Source: Phoronis ovalis
Lineage: Eukaryota > Phoronida > Phoronidae
Direction: 5' to 3'
DNA: 13,890 nucleotides
Assembly: GCA_028565635.1 (NCBI GenBank)
Contig: JAOXYB010035461.1
Location: 1-13,890 of the forward strand
Of this stretch, positions 1 through 8,527 are shown piece by piece. How positions within the stretch are numbered: the stretch's first letter is position 1; each line of letters begins with the position of its first letter. Below the pieces are notes generated by a model. The model was given only the letters and a program-made list of their open reading frames with translations. It searched no databases and was not told the origin of the DNA. Position numbers and translations under genes: made by a program.

Positions 1-1519
1 TCTGAGAGATGAACTAAAAACCTAACACCCTGGCAAGCTTTTTATGACATAACTTTCACACCTTCCTAAATTGCCCAATTATCACAATCATAAACCTCAG
101 TGGCCTGAATACATTCAGGGTCCTAAGTGCAAAGAAATTATTAACTTCCTCATTACAATTGGAAATTAAATACATTTATTGTCAGCAGTGGAAAACTATA
201 ACAGTAATTTGCTAAGCAATAACTTTGCTGAAAAACCAAACTTTAGATATTTAAATCTGAGGTTAGAGGAGGCCTGGGAGAGCTATTGTGTAGTTTGTTT
301 GTGTAGTGCTGATCATGTTTATTGTTGAACCTTATTGGTACTGTATTCTTATAATTTTTGTTTTGTACATTAAAACGCTTAGCATTTCTAAATTGATTTT
401 TACCCATTGAGCTGCAACATTTTGCAGTTAGTATGTATATAATGCTTTCATGGTATATCATAAATTATTTCTGCATATTGTAATATCTTCCGGTATTTCA
501 TGCGATATGCTATGAAGTTGCTATGTTAGTAGCCTGAATATAACACGACTACATGTTCTGCAATAAGAAATGGTAAAAATAAGCAGGTTTTGATTTTACA
601 AGCTAAAATGGTATATTTAAGACTAACAAATATTTTCTAAATCCTCTATAAATAGGAAAATGTATACATTATAAAATAATATATGTTTTGAAGAAAAACT
701 GAAAATTGTATGTCTGGTACATTAGCCCAGAAATCTCGCACTATTTCTTGGTGGATGAGATTTAAAACTTACTGGATTGGGTCCTATAAGATCAAAGATA
801 TTCTTTGATATACCTTGCCACACTATCTGATTCTATCATAAGTAATCTCTACATTGCTTTAGTTAATTGCATTTGCACCTTTAAAACTGGATCATCCACT
901 TTTTCTCATACTAGCAGGGGTCACCGTTTTGCTAAAAGATGTGTTAATTATTTCTTATGTTCACTTGATGAAAGCTGTGTAGTTACATGTGCCTCTTTGC
1001 ACTTAATCAAAATCTAAAAAAGAAAAACATGGTATGCTATATATTGTTTACTGCAATCTCTCCCCAACTTTGTCTCCAATATTTCTATTACACTTCATTT
1101 GTACTTTTTACTGAAATATAATGTTACTAAAAGATCGAAGTAATGCAGTATCATTAAGTCATGTGTAGTATGTTAAAAATATAGAATGTTGCCATCATCT
1201 TAAAGTTTGAAAGTGCTCATATAGTGACATAAATGATGGAAATGATTTTACAACCCAAATTTAAAACATCTAATCATTTCCTAGATTTTATCATCTTGAA
1301 CTACGATTTTCCGTCTGGCAAATACACATCCATATCGACGGATTTCACGTAAATTTGATCCATTTTTAGCATTTTTTTAAAAAAATTTTAAGAACCTATT
1401 TCAGCTGTAGGAATTTCGCCCACGTAGCAGAACTTCTTAAAGTTTAGTTAATAGTCGGGGACATGTATACATCTGGCAAATGTTTCCTTTTTTCATGAAT
1501 CATCAGACCATGAATAGGT

Positions 1520-1598
1520 GCACACAAAGGGAATTCAAACTTACAGATAATTATATTCCTGAACCTGCTGTTCATAAGTGTGAATTCCCTTTGTGTGC
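1520..1598. repeat. Near-perfect inverted repeat / hairpin (24-bp arms)
   Basis: The left arm is 1520-1543 and the right arm 1575-1598. They are reverse complements at 23 of 24 positions, with a single A/G mismatch at 1538:1580, and they enclose a 31-nt loop. Each arm contains a GAATTC core. A further 6-bp outer stem (TCAGAC 1503-1508 with GTCTGA 1608-1613) flanks it across an asymmetric internal loop. The fold would form in the pre-mRNA of the surrounding gene. It could be a foldback or miniature transposon remnant, or a miRNA-like precursor. The sequence alone does not decide between these. Confidence 0.85.
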
Positions 1599-1645
1599 CT
1601 CTTCACAGTCTGAAGATCCACTAAATAAGGAAACCTTTGTTGGAT

Positions 1646-1877
1646 GCATAGGTATCCTCGACTCTAATACTCCTTCTCAGCCTTGAGACAGGGTACTGTA
1701 GCTGCATAGGTATCCTCAACTCTAATACTCCTTCTCAGCCTTGAGACAGGGTACTGTAGCTGCATAGGTATCCTCGACTCTAATACTCCTTCTCAGCCTT
1801 GAGACAGGGTACTGTAGCTGCATAGGTATCCTCCACTCTAATACTCCTTCTCAGCCTTGAGACAGGGTACTGTAGCT
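1646..1877. repeat. Minisatellite: four tandem 58-bp units
   Basis: Four head-to-tail copies start at 1646, 1704, 1762 and 1820, each exactly 58 bp and each starting GCATAGGTATCCTC. The copies are identical except at unit position 15 (1660, 1718, 1776, 1834), which reads G, A, G, C. Every unit carries two adjacent small stem-loops: TCTCA-GCCT-TGAGA, then ACAG-GGTA-CTGT. Near identity across copies indicates recent expansion or homogenisation. The period is not a multiple of three, so the array cannot encode an in-frame protein repeat. It lies 104 bp upstream of the splice acceptor at 1979-1980. Confidence 0.97.
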
Positions 1878-1980
1878 ATTTTAATCTGATTTTTGAATAA
1901 TTATTGATGTCGCACAAGTGGAGTTTCATAATGATATTGCATTGCTCGGCATCAGTAAACATACGTTATGTTCATTATAG

Positions 1981-2120
1981 CATGTGACTGATCTCCATCA
2001 CCCTCTTGAACAAGATATGAGAAATCATGTTAGCGTTAACACTGCTAAATGGCTACCTTCTCTTGGAGCAGGAATTGTCTATGGTACAAATCGTGGAGAT
2101 ATGCACATTTGCCAGCCAGG
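1981..2120 (+). CDS. AMBRA1: AMBRA1-like protein, penultimate coding exon
   Basis: This exon is 140 nt long, read in phase 0 from 1981, with acceptor TTCATTATAG just before it and donor GTACGA at 2121. It encodes 46 codons plus two bases of a split glycine codon. The peptide contains NHVSVNTAKWLPSLGAG followed by IVYGTNRGDMHICQPG. This matches my recollection of the conserved C-terminal beta-propeller segment of AMBRA1, where HVS-N-A-WLP and YGTN-GDL-ICRP occur in the same order and spacing. AMBRA1 is a WD40 protein that binds Beclin 1/PIK3C3 to promote autophagy and acts as a CRL4-DDB1 substrate receptor for D-type cyclins. Only the C-terminal end of the gene lies in the window. The family call rests on motif recognition, not an alignment. 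The splice sites are inferred from the preserved frame and GT/AG boundaries. Confidence 0.82.
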
Positions 2121-2358
2121 GTACGAAATTTTGTACTAAATTTGAGTGCAGATAGTCTAAAGGGATAATAGTAAAAATATAGTTGTTATATGTAACAGAA
2201 ATTCTGACAATTGTCCTCCGGCTCCGCTCTTTCTAATAACCAACTTAAATTTGAGTAACTAGACCTGTGCCTTGTTTTCTGTGGGCGTTCTGTTGACATT
2301 ATTGTTTATTAATAATTACATAGTTACATGAATCATAACCGTGCTTTTGTCACTCTAG
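2121..2358 (+). other. Last intron of the AMBRA1-like gene (238 bp)
   Basis: A phase-2 GT...AG intron starts with GTACGA and ends in a pyrimidine-rich tract, TTTTGTCACTCTAG. Removing it joins GG to C and restores a glycine codon in an open frame that runs to a stop. It contains an in-frame TAA, so read-through would truncate the protein. Confidence 0.82.
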
Positions 2359-2554
2359 CCTCAATGAGCCTGAAGAGAAGGCCAGTGAAGCCAATGCAGA
2401 AAGCACGGCTCGTAGTGCTGGGCGCGGCAATCTTATGCAGTTCCTTGGCATGAATATACCTCGAACAATGAGCGCGTCAACACAGACAGTGATTAGTGGA
2501 GTGCGTCGACGTGAACAAGTTGAACATCAGATAAATGATTCAGATACCGATTAA
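2359..2554 (+). CDS. AMBRA1: AMBRA1-like protein, terminal coding exon with TQT motif
   Basis: The terminal coding exon completes the split glycine codon and then encodes 64 residues to TAA at 2552-2554. It reads through NLMQFLGMNIPRTMSASTQT to an arginine-rich RRREQVEH and an acidic DSDTD end. The STQT tetrapeptide (codons 2477-2488) fits the TQT linear motif that binds dynein light chain LC8. Mammalian AMBRA1 is tethered to dynein through two TQT motifs in the same region, shortly after the propeller. Here I see a single TQT, and the tail ends about 20 residues after it, so this tail is much shorter than the vertebrate one. The low-complexity acidic/Ala/Ser start (EEKASEANAESTARSAG) is consistent with a disordered tail. 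Reading-frame continuity with the previous exon across 2121-2358 supports both exons. Confidence 0.82.
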
Positions 2555-3720
2555 TTAATAATTAATGAGCAGTGAAATAGAAAACTTTCTACAACTTTGC
2601 GAACACAAGATAGCTCTTTCATATTCAACACATTGATCATCTAGAAAAGAAAGACTGGCCCATGTGAAGAACTTTACTGAACTGTCTAAAACTTACCCTA
2701 TAACATTCATGTCCGACATTGCATTGACAGTAAAATCAACCATTGATAATAAAGAACTGAAAGTTATTACTGCACTACTCACTTCTAACTTACGAACACA
2801 GGCACACCTTACTTGAAACCTGCCAATCAATAATGCAAGGAAAACCGGTAAGGTTAGAAATAAAATTTACAGCACTGTCAAGGTGACCATTTTACCCAAA
2901 TGTTGAAGAGTGGTTGCCCTACTATAGTTTACAAGCAAAATCTTCGCCATGAATTCCAGTGGTCACTTTTAACAAACCAAGTTTGTTGACCTTGAAACTA
3001 AAGGTCATCTACGTGTTAAACTCCTGATAATTGTAGCAAGTTACTTTGCATGATATGTTTTTTGAGTGTTTTTGGGGACTGGAATTACCAGTAGAAAAAA
3101 AGGTTCAGGTAATCATGTCACAAACTGCTGAATCATGTTTGTAAACAGCACTAAATTAATACCCTAAATGTTAAACTGAAAAACAGAAATTGTGTTTGCT
3201 TTTGAATATTGCTCATAATTACTTTAAGTCCCAGATTTAAATAAGCAGTTTTGTTGTATTTACTTCTAAGTTAAAATATTTTCTAAACAAGTATGTGTTA
3301 TCAGTTGTTTTTTAAAGATTTAATCACTGACTGTTTTATATTACATAATACCTATTAATATCCTGGAAGTTTAATTTCATTGCAAATTTGTGGAAATTAG
3401 TTGCAGTTAAATTGCCATAACTATTGTTTCTACTGCTACACATACCTGTGCAATCATTATTAAACTTAGCTCCTATTCTTTGAATTTGCATTATAGCCAT
3501 GCATTTGAATTATTAACAGTGCTAACTGTTGACATTTATAATGTCAATTTGACCACATGCTGGTGTGACAAGCCTATTAAAAATGACAGGTAAAACTTTT
3601 AATGAACATGCAGGTAAATTATGTTAATATTTAAATAATTATGGTTGAATGTGTAACTTAATTATGTGTTGTTTTCCTTATGCATAAAGGAATCTGTAAT
3701 AAACTACATAGGCATTAAAT
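2555..3720 (+). other. Probable 3' UTR of the AMBRA1-like gene, then intergenic DNA
   Basis: This stretch follows the stop codon and has no credible coding frame. The sequence right after the stop is a run of TTAATTAATAATTAA type. AATAAA signals occur at 2748-2753, 2859-2864 and 3698-3703, so the transcript could end at several places. A tight stem-loop (TTGACATT 3529-3536, AATGTCAA 3540-3547, 3-nt loop) lies within it. The true transcript end cannot be fixed from sequence alone. Confidence 0.5.
3698..3703 (+). terminator. Candidate poly(A) signal AATAAA (AMBRA1-like gene)
   Basis: A canonical AATAAA is followed 17 nt later by a G/T-rich stretch (GTGGTTTTGATT, 3721-3732), the arrangement expected at a cleavage and polyadenylation site. 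Two earlier AATAAA copies (2748, 2859) are alternatives. This one was preferred for its downstream G/T element and because regulatory-looking sequence for FOXO begins just after it. Confidence 0.4.
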
Positions 3721-3740
3721 GTGGTTTTGATTATTTCTCT

Positions 3741-3840
3741 TTGATGCATAGCAGCACCAGGTGTCAGTGCACAGCTGTATAACCTGAAGTTGACCTTGTG
3801 AAAGAAGCCATTTTGCGGAAACGAGCACCTGCTGCATCAA
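3741..3840. promoter_or_regulatory. GC-elevated, E-box-rich block bounded by short inverted repeats
   Basis: Bases 3751-3840 are 50% GC (45 of 90, counted by hand), against about 28-32% in the 60 bp on either side. The block begins TTGATGC (3741-3747) and ends with its reverse complement GCATCAA (3834-3840). It holds three E-boxes: CAGGTG 3758-3763, CAGCTG 3772-3777 and CACCTG 3826-3831. A nuclear-receptor extended half-site, TGACCTTG (3791-3798, CAAGGTCA on the other strand, as for ERR/SF-1 type receptors), is also present. Its position 440-540 bp before the FOXO start codon suggests a promoter-proximal element. A degraded mobile or exon fragment is an alternative. Confidence 0.35.
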
Positions 3841-3908
3841 AATTCTACCAGTTGCATAGGTCTTATATGTTGGTTGCTACTCATATTTTTGTATTAGTTT
3901 ATACAATT

Positions 3909-4093
3909 TACGTCACTTGCAGTATAAACTGTAAAACTCGATACTGGTGCAAATTGTGTTGAATTAAAAAAATCGGTTTTGACCAATGAGCACCCTTTTC
4001 ACGCAGCTTATGCAAATCACCCGTGACAACATCTACGTCACTTATCTTGCCCCGAATGACCTTTACACTATTTGTGGCTGTAGAGAAGACGTC
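3909..4093. promoter_or_regulatory. Candidate FOXO promoter: CRE-like pair, CCAAT box and POU octamer
   Basis: The ten-base word TACGTCACTT occurs twice, at 3909-3918 and 4034-4043, and a third ACGTC core lies in GACGTC at 4088-4093. These resemble CREB/ATF-type sites. Between them are a CCAAT box (3983-3987, in TTGACCAATGAG) and a perfect octamer ATGCAAAT (4010-4017). Their concentration in 185 bp directly upstream of FOXO exon 1 supports a core promoter here, but each site is short and none is proven. Confidence 0.4.
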
Positions 4094-4158
4094 GAAGAAT
4101 TTTCAAGTGACAGATTGGTTTTAAAGATTTTGTAACTGTTTAAAAGTTTTGCTTTTGA

Positions 4159-4166
4159 TATATAAA
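4159..4166 (+). promoter_or_regulatory. TATA-like element upstream of FOXO
   Basis: TATATAAA lies 114 bp upstream of the FOXO ATG, which would place a start site near 4190 and give a short 5' UTR. AT-rich DNA yields such words by chance, and FOXO promoters are often TATA-less, so this is tentative. A pyrimidine/AG stretch ending at 4210 could instead be the acceptor of a 5'-UTR intron. Confidence 0.25.
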
Positions 4167-4279
4167 CTCTTTTGGATTTATTTTTTGGAATATGTTCTAA
4201 TATTTGCTAGAACGGATTTGTGCAAAAGTACTGCAACATTTCCACACTGGAGTACACAACTTTGAGCAGGATTTCCAAC

Positions 4280-4651
4280 ATGGAGGATATACCACCAGAG
4301 ATTGACCCAAATTTTGAACCTCAGCCGAGGATACGGTCAAACACATGGCCTCTGCGACCAAAAGAATTCTCCGTGCCTTCTAAAGATGCTGACACGGAAT
4401 CAAATTCTCCACCTGGAGTCCCGGGTGAAGGAGAAAATGGTGAAAATAAAACCCACGATCCCATGGGTCTCAAAAAGCAATCGTCACGGAGAAATGCTTG
4501 GGGAAATTTATCTTATGCTGATTTGATCACAAAAGCTATTCAGAGTTCACTAGAACAGCGATTAACATTGTCACAAATTTATGACTGGATGGTACAAAAT
4601 GTGCCATATTTTAAGGATAAAGGCGATAGTAATAGCTCGGCTGGATGGAAG
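4280..4651 (+). CDS. FOXO: FOXO forkhead transcription factor, first coding exon
   Basis: This exon encodes the first 124 residues of FOXO, the nuclear effector of insulin/PI3K-AKT signalling that controls stress resistance, metabolism, cell cycle and autophagy. The first in-frame ATG is at 4280 in a strong context (A at -3, G at +4); the upstream in-frame extension to 4220 has no ATG. Residues 8-25 (IDPNFEPQPRIRSNTWPL) match the conserved FOXO N-terminal box, with R17-x-R19-x-x-T22 as the first AKT site and 14-3-3 docking motif (T22 codon 4343-4345). An acidic Ser/Pro/Gly linker follows. The forkhead domain begins near residue 71 (RNAWGNLSYADLITKAI) and runs through QIYDWMVQNVPYFKDKGDSN, including the GDSNS insertion that marks the FOXO class. 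The exon stops at GWK with donor AAG|GTATGT, the same place where vertebrate FOXO genes split the forkhead. Helix 3, the second and third AKT sites and the transactivation domain must lie in exons beyond the window. Confidence 0.97.
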
Positions 4652-4773
4652 GTATGTATTACTATTAACCTTGAATCAGAATGTAAACATTACACTTTTG
4701 TTTATATCTGCAAAACAGGAAACAAGCAGAGTATTTTTCACTTTCATAGTTTCTTTTAATTTATATTTTAGCT

Positions 4774-4779
4774 AATAAA
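4774..4779 (+). terminator. Candidate intronic poly(A) signal AATAAA in FOXO
   Basis: AATAAA lies 14 nt after a stop codon (4757-4759) that is in frame with FOXO exon 1 if the donor at 4652 is not used. It is followed by a G/T-rich tract (GTGACTGTGTTTATTTGT, about 4788-4805), completing the usual cleavage-site layout. Usage is unproven, and a chance AATAAA is fairly likely in AT-rich DNA. Confidence 0.3.
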
Positions 4780-4840
4780 GTGGAAAAGTGACTGTGTTTA
4801 TTTGTACTTTTCATATCGCTTGAGTAACTAGTCCTGGCTA

Positions 4841-4868
4841 CATGACCCAGGCAGAGCTTTAGGTCATG
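4841..4868. repeat. Short inverted repeat / everted nuclear-receptor half-sites
   Basis: CATGACC (4841-4847) and GGTCATG (4862-4868) are perfect 7-bp reverse complements separated by 14 nt. Read as protein sites they form an everted pair of AGGTCA-like half-sites (TGACCC and AGGTCA, 12-bp spacer), 190 bp into FOXO intron 1. It could be either a small hairpin or a receptor site, or a chance occurrence. Confidence 0.35.
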
Positions 4869-6990
4869 CCCAAGGTAGTGTTAAAAATTGAAGTTTTTTA
4901 ACTAAAACATTTTCCTCCAAGACTCACCTCATGTACTAGTATACTGACGCCCAGTCGTGACTATAAAATCAGTTCTCAAAAGATAATAGCTAAACTGTCT
5001 TCACTTTGTAATATTTAGTGTTTTTTCCATGTTTTTCAAACTGTTCCACATTCTCAGTACTCTCGGGCGACGTTGCTCCTAAAAACTTATCATTGATAGA
5101 GGCATTAGTCACATGTTTTGTTTTGTATTGGAAATATAGATGTCACAATTTGAACACCTCATTGCAACCCACTGAATCTTCTGGTATTTTTTGTTGTATA
5201 TATACTTTCAGCTGTCAGAATCTATACCCAGATTGTAGTATAATCTATTCTCGAAATTTTTTTGGAAAAAAGCAAATTTTTAACCATATTCAGATTAAAT
5301 AAAGCTGATTTGAATGTGAAGTCAATCCCAGTAGAAATTGAATAGTTATAAATCATGTAAAGTGGAAATATAAATATTATAAACGTGTGTGGTGACAATT
5401 TAATAACGGGATAAGAGATATTCTTATTAACTGTAGTTAATATATTTCAGTTCCACCTATTTAGTATTGTGTGCAAGTCCTGAAAAATCAGCCAAGTTTA
5501 ACATACCTGTAGAATTGAAATGCACTCTATATTATGTGCATCAGTAGCATAGTTGGAATGTTTAGTACATGAATCTATAATATGATTCTTAATATAATAC
5601 AAACCCAGATGAGGGGGATTGTCACACCTTTGGCTATATAAGGATATACAGCTTGTTGGGTCCAATTTTCCAACCAAAATTATCTTTGTGGAAAAAATGT
5701 TCATGTACTTTGTAGAAGATATAATACCTTACTTGTTTTGACTGCAAAACAGGAGTATCAATCTAATTTGACCTTTAACTTTGGTAAATCTTTCTAACAC
5801 TATCAAAATATTTGTGAAGTTTACAGGTTTTTGGCAGACAGAGGTTATTTTACAGGTCTCCCATACACTAGTAACCCCCTCTCACCCTGTAACTTCTTGA
5901 CACTTTATCAGATGAGAAGCTGTGTTGTGCCTACTACAATTTCTAGACCTTGTTCATCATGTAGTGCTTACAATTTCTAATTTGTATAAAAGTTGGAAAT
6001 GAATTTTATTCACAACATTTCTTATGCTTCTGTTTTAGAAATTCTTCAAAGCAGTTATTCATTTTTAGAGTTTCAGATGCCTTTTGCTTGGCTAATATAC
6101 ATGAACAATTTGTATGTGGTCCAATATTGAAACAATTATAAAATAACTGGTTGACAAAAGACTGAAATTGTATAAAATTGCAATGTAGGACATCTGGTGT
6201 AGTCAGCACTAAAGAAACTTTTGTCTGATTATGAAATAAGGTGCTGTGACCTGGAGAAGTCAGGGAGCTATGCACCTTGCAAATTCAATCAATAACAATA
6301 TCTTATTCTTAAATTTTGGATGTGCTGTTATAATTTCTGTAAATTCTGCCACATATTTATATGCGAAACGTTGTAATCAGTAATGTTAAAGGTGAACAAT
6401 CTAAAATGGGTGTGTTTTGTCTCATTTCATTAATAACTTCATTGATTTCAACTGCTATCGAAATATTAGAGTTCATGGAAATACCTCTTAGATTGCTATT
6501 GATAGGCTTTTTAATGGGAATTTAATGATGGTTTGCATCTAATTTTATAGGTCATGACAGGTTACCTACTGTATTTTATTTCTACCATAACTTGAATATT
6601 TTTATACATTGGGGTTAGGAAATTGAAAGTTTTAATAAAATGAAGTACTTCAGTAATAAAATGAAGCAATTAAAAACTCATACATACTACTTTTCATCTC
6701 TTGTTATTGCTGCACATGTATTTTGGTACTAGTCTCTGGTTAAAAGTCAGGTTCGAAAGTATGACTTCTAAAATTCAGGAAGGGTTTCATGTTTAAGGTA
6801 TTGATAAGAGGTATTAAAGACCAAGAAATCGATTTTTACGCATACCTTTATCTTGTTTTCTAAGAGCTAAGTACCATGGTAATTTTAACCTTTTTGGCAG
6901 GGTGTAGTGCTTTTGTTAAAACAGTAAAGTTGAAATAAAATTGCTAACAAATGATGCGGGATGGGTCAGCACTAGATTCTGTCCTGTAAT

Positions 6991-7006
6991 CCTCGAAAGC
7001 TCGAGG
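6991..7006. repeat. Small GC-rich hairpin
   Basis: CCTCGA (6991-6996) pairs with TCGAGG (7001-7006) around the tetraloop AAGC, extendable slightly with one G-U pair. It stands out from the AT-rich intron, but no function is evident. Confidence 0.5.
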
Positions 7007-7820
7007 GTAGGAAGTACTAGAAGATAGACAGGTAACACAGATATTTCCAAAACCTTTCTAAATATGAATGATACCAGTGGCAGGAGATGCAGTGTCCATG
7101 TGTGAGTCAGTTGGAAACTGTTATAGCATTATCTGTGGTCAAATCATCTTTTTTTGTTAACCCAAAATACAAAGTTCAAGAAAATGATTCATACATGTAA
7201 AGAAATGTAACATCTACGTCCTTGAGTTCTCAAAGTCTACATGTAAAAAAATATTCTATGGTTACCTGCCTAGAAATAGAATATCAGTGGAACCTTATGC
7301 GTAACTTGTTTAGTTGATTTTGCCATTTCAGACATGATTTGGAAATATTATATCCAATGTACCTTTTCTTGTTATTTGTGTATACTTATTTAAATTTCTT
7401 AAAGGTCACTCTCAAAATACTATCTGCCCATACCCTTCTCATTGTCTTTAGCCTGGTGACAATAGTGCAGAAAAGGTATCCAGTCAAAGTACAGGATGAC
7501 CAAATTTACAGGCGGAATGATTGAGGCAAAAATAATTGTCGTAGCTTGTAACCTCCCATGCTGAAAATTTATCAAAAATGCATATATATCACTATCTTGC
7601 AAGAATTTGCCAACTTGACAGGCATGCAAGTTATATTAGTGTCAAGACTGAAGGTAGCATTCGTTTATTTATAACAGAGTTTTCAGGCCTGGTTCTAGTA
7701 ATTACCAATTACCAAATCTTGGCAATGGTGTACTAATGTCATGCCTCTTACCATAAATAATTTCTTGTTTGGGATCCTTTAGGTTAAACTGTTTTTGGCA
7801 TCTCACATTAAATTAACATT

Positions 7821-7843
7821 GGTGTAGGTGGAGGTGTAATGGG
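7821..7843 (+). other. G-rich patch with two-tier quadruplex potential
   Basis: GG pairs occur at 7821, 7827, 7830 and 7833, followed by GGG at 7841, giving a G2-N4-G2-N1-G2-N1-G2 pattern on the transcribed (RNA-like) strand of FOXO intron 1. Two-tier quadruplexes are weak. Confidence 0.3.
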
Positions 7844-8105
7844 TGATGGCAGTGTATAAATCACAATTACATCTGGTTTACTTAATACTTAAGAATTACT
7901 ATTATATATGCAAGTTAAGTTACAAAAGAATCTCTCTGGAGTCTGATTCTTCTACATTTTGCCAGTAGTAGTATGTAGATATCTTAGACACAACCATTAA
8001 GATGCTACACTGCATAGTTAGTGAACCTCAAGCAAAGATAAGGTAGTTGTGTGTATTAAATGTGTACAAACTGTTAACCTAGTTATTGTGTCACATTTAA
8101 CAATA

Positions 8106-8163
8106 AAGCCAATTATTTCAGCAATTTATGGACCATTGATGCTCATGCTAATATAATTGGCTT
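8106..8163. repeat. 58-bp foldback with perfect 11-bp inverted repeats
   Basis: AAGCCAATTAT at 8106-8116 is the exact reverse complement of ATAATTGGCTT at 8153-8163, with 36 nt between. The size and perfect ends resemble a very small foldback or a solo remnant of a terminal-inverted-repeat element. I could not identify a clear flanking target duplication. Confidence 0.6.
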
Positions 8164-8527
8164 CTAGTGGGATAATTTTGATGTTTTTGGCTCCACATTT
8201 AACCTGTATATATCATGTTAAGTTCACTGAGGACAAGACTAGTCTTCACTATAGTAAACAATTACTCAATTTTACAAGATAACTTGTATTCCTATAGTAC
8301 TGTATATTAAAGCCAAGTAGCAAGTTTTCCCTTAATTATAAGTGGGATTCTAAAAATAACTTTATAGCTTGTTTAAGTTGTGGTTGAAGTGATGATGTCT
8401 GTCACACTGCTGTGTGTATGTGTTTACAGACTAGGAATTTATAGCACTGAAATCACCATATCTGATCAGAACATGGCTAACCTACTAAAACTATGTATAA
8501 TAGACAACTACTGGACTATTAACAACA

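Larger units (their letters stand above)
1..1980 (+). other. Upstream intron of the AMBRA1-like gene (partial, non-coding)
   Basis: No exon could be recognised here. The next exon begins at 1981 after TTCATTATAG, which makes this stretch the 3' part of a large intron that starts before the window. In known AMBRA1 proteins the residues just before the exon at 1981 belong to a conserved segment, and I did not find that segment here, so the preceding exon is probably outside the window. The open frames at 805-1017 and 1480-1686 have no ATG-led coding character or recognisable family, and the second runs into the tandem repeat. The stretch also contains an A/T palindrome near 1371-1390 and the hairpin and minisatellite listed separately. 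Confidence 0.6.

Noticed and set aside
805-1017. 70-codon open frame as an upstream AMBRA1 exon
   Set aside because: Its translation does not resemble the conserved AMBRA1 segment expected before the exon at 1981, and no good splice pair was evident.
4220-4279. N-terminal extension of FOXO by 20 residues
   Set aside because: It would start at GTG, which is not a normal eukaryotic start, and the residues do not resemble FOXO. The ATG at 4280 has a strong context and begins the conserved N-terminus.
4302-4775. Open frames overlapping FOXO exon 1 in another frame (4302-4526 and 4581-4775)
   Set aside because: They overlap a clear FOXO coding exon in a different frame and show no family motifs; they are shadows of it or chance.
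6006-6275. 89-codon minus-strand open frame inside FOXO intron 1
   Set aside because: At this AT content a few stop-free stretches of this length are expected by chance across six frames and 13.9 kb. No motif or splice support was seen.
6744-6767. tRNA T-arm-like sequence (GGTTCGAAAG in a short hairpin)
   Set aside because: No acceptor, D-arm or anticodon arm could be assembled around it, and there is no convincing RNA polymerase III A box.
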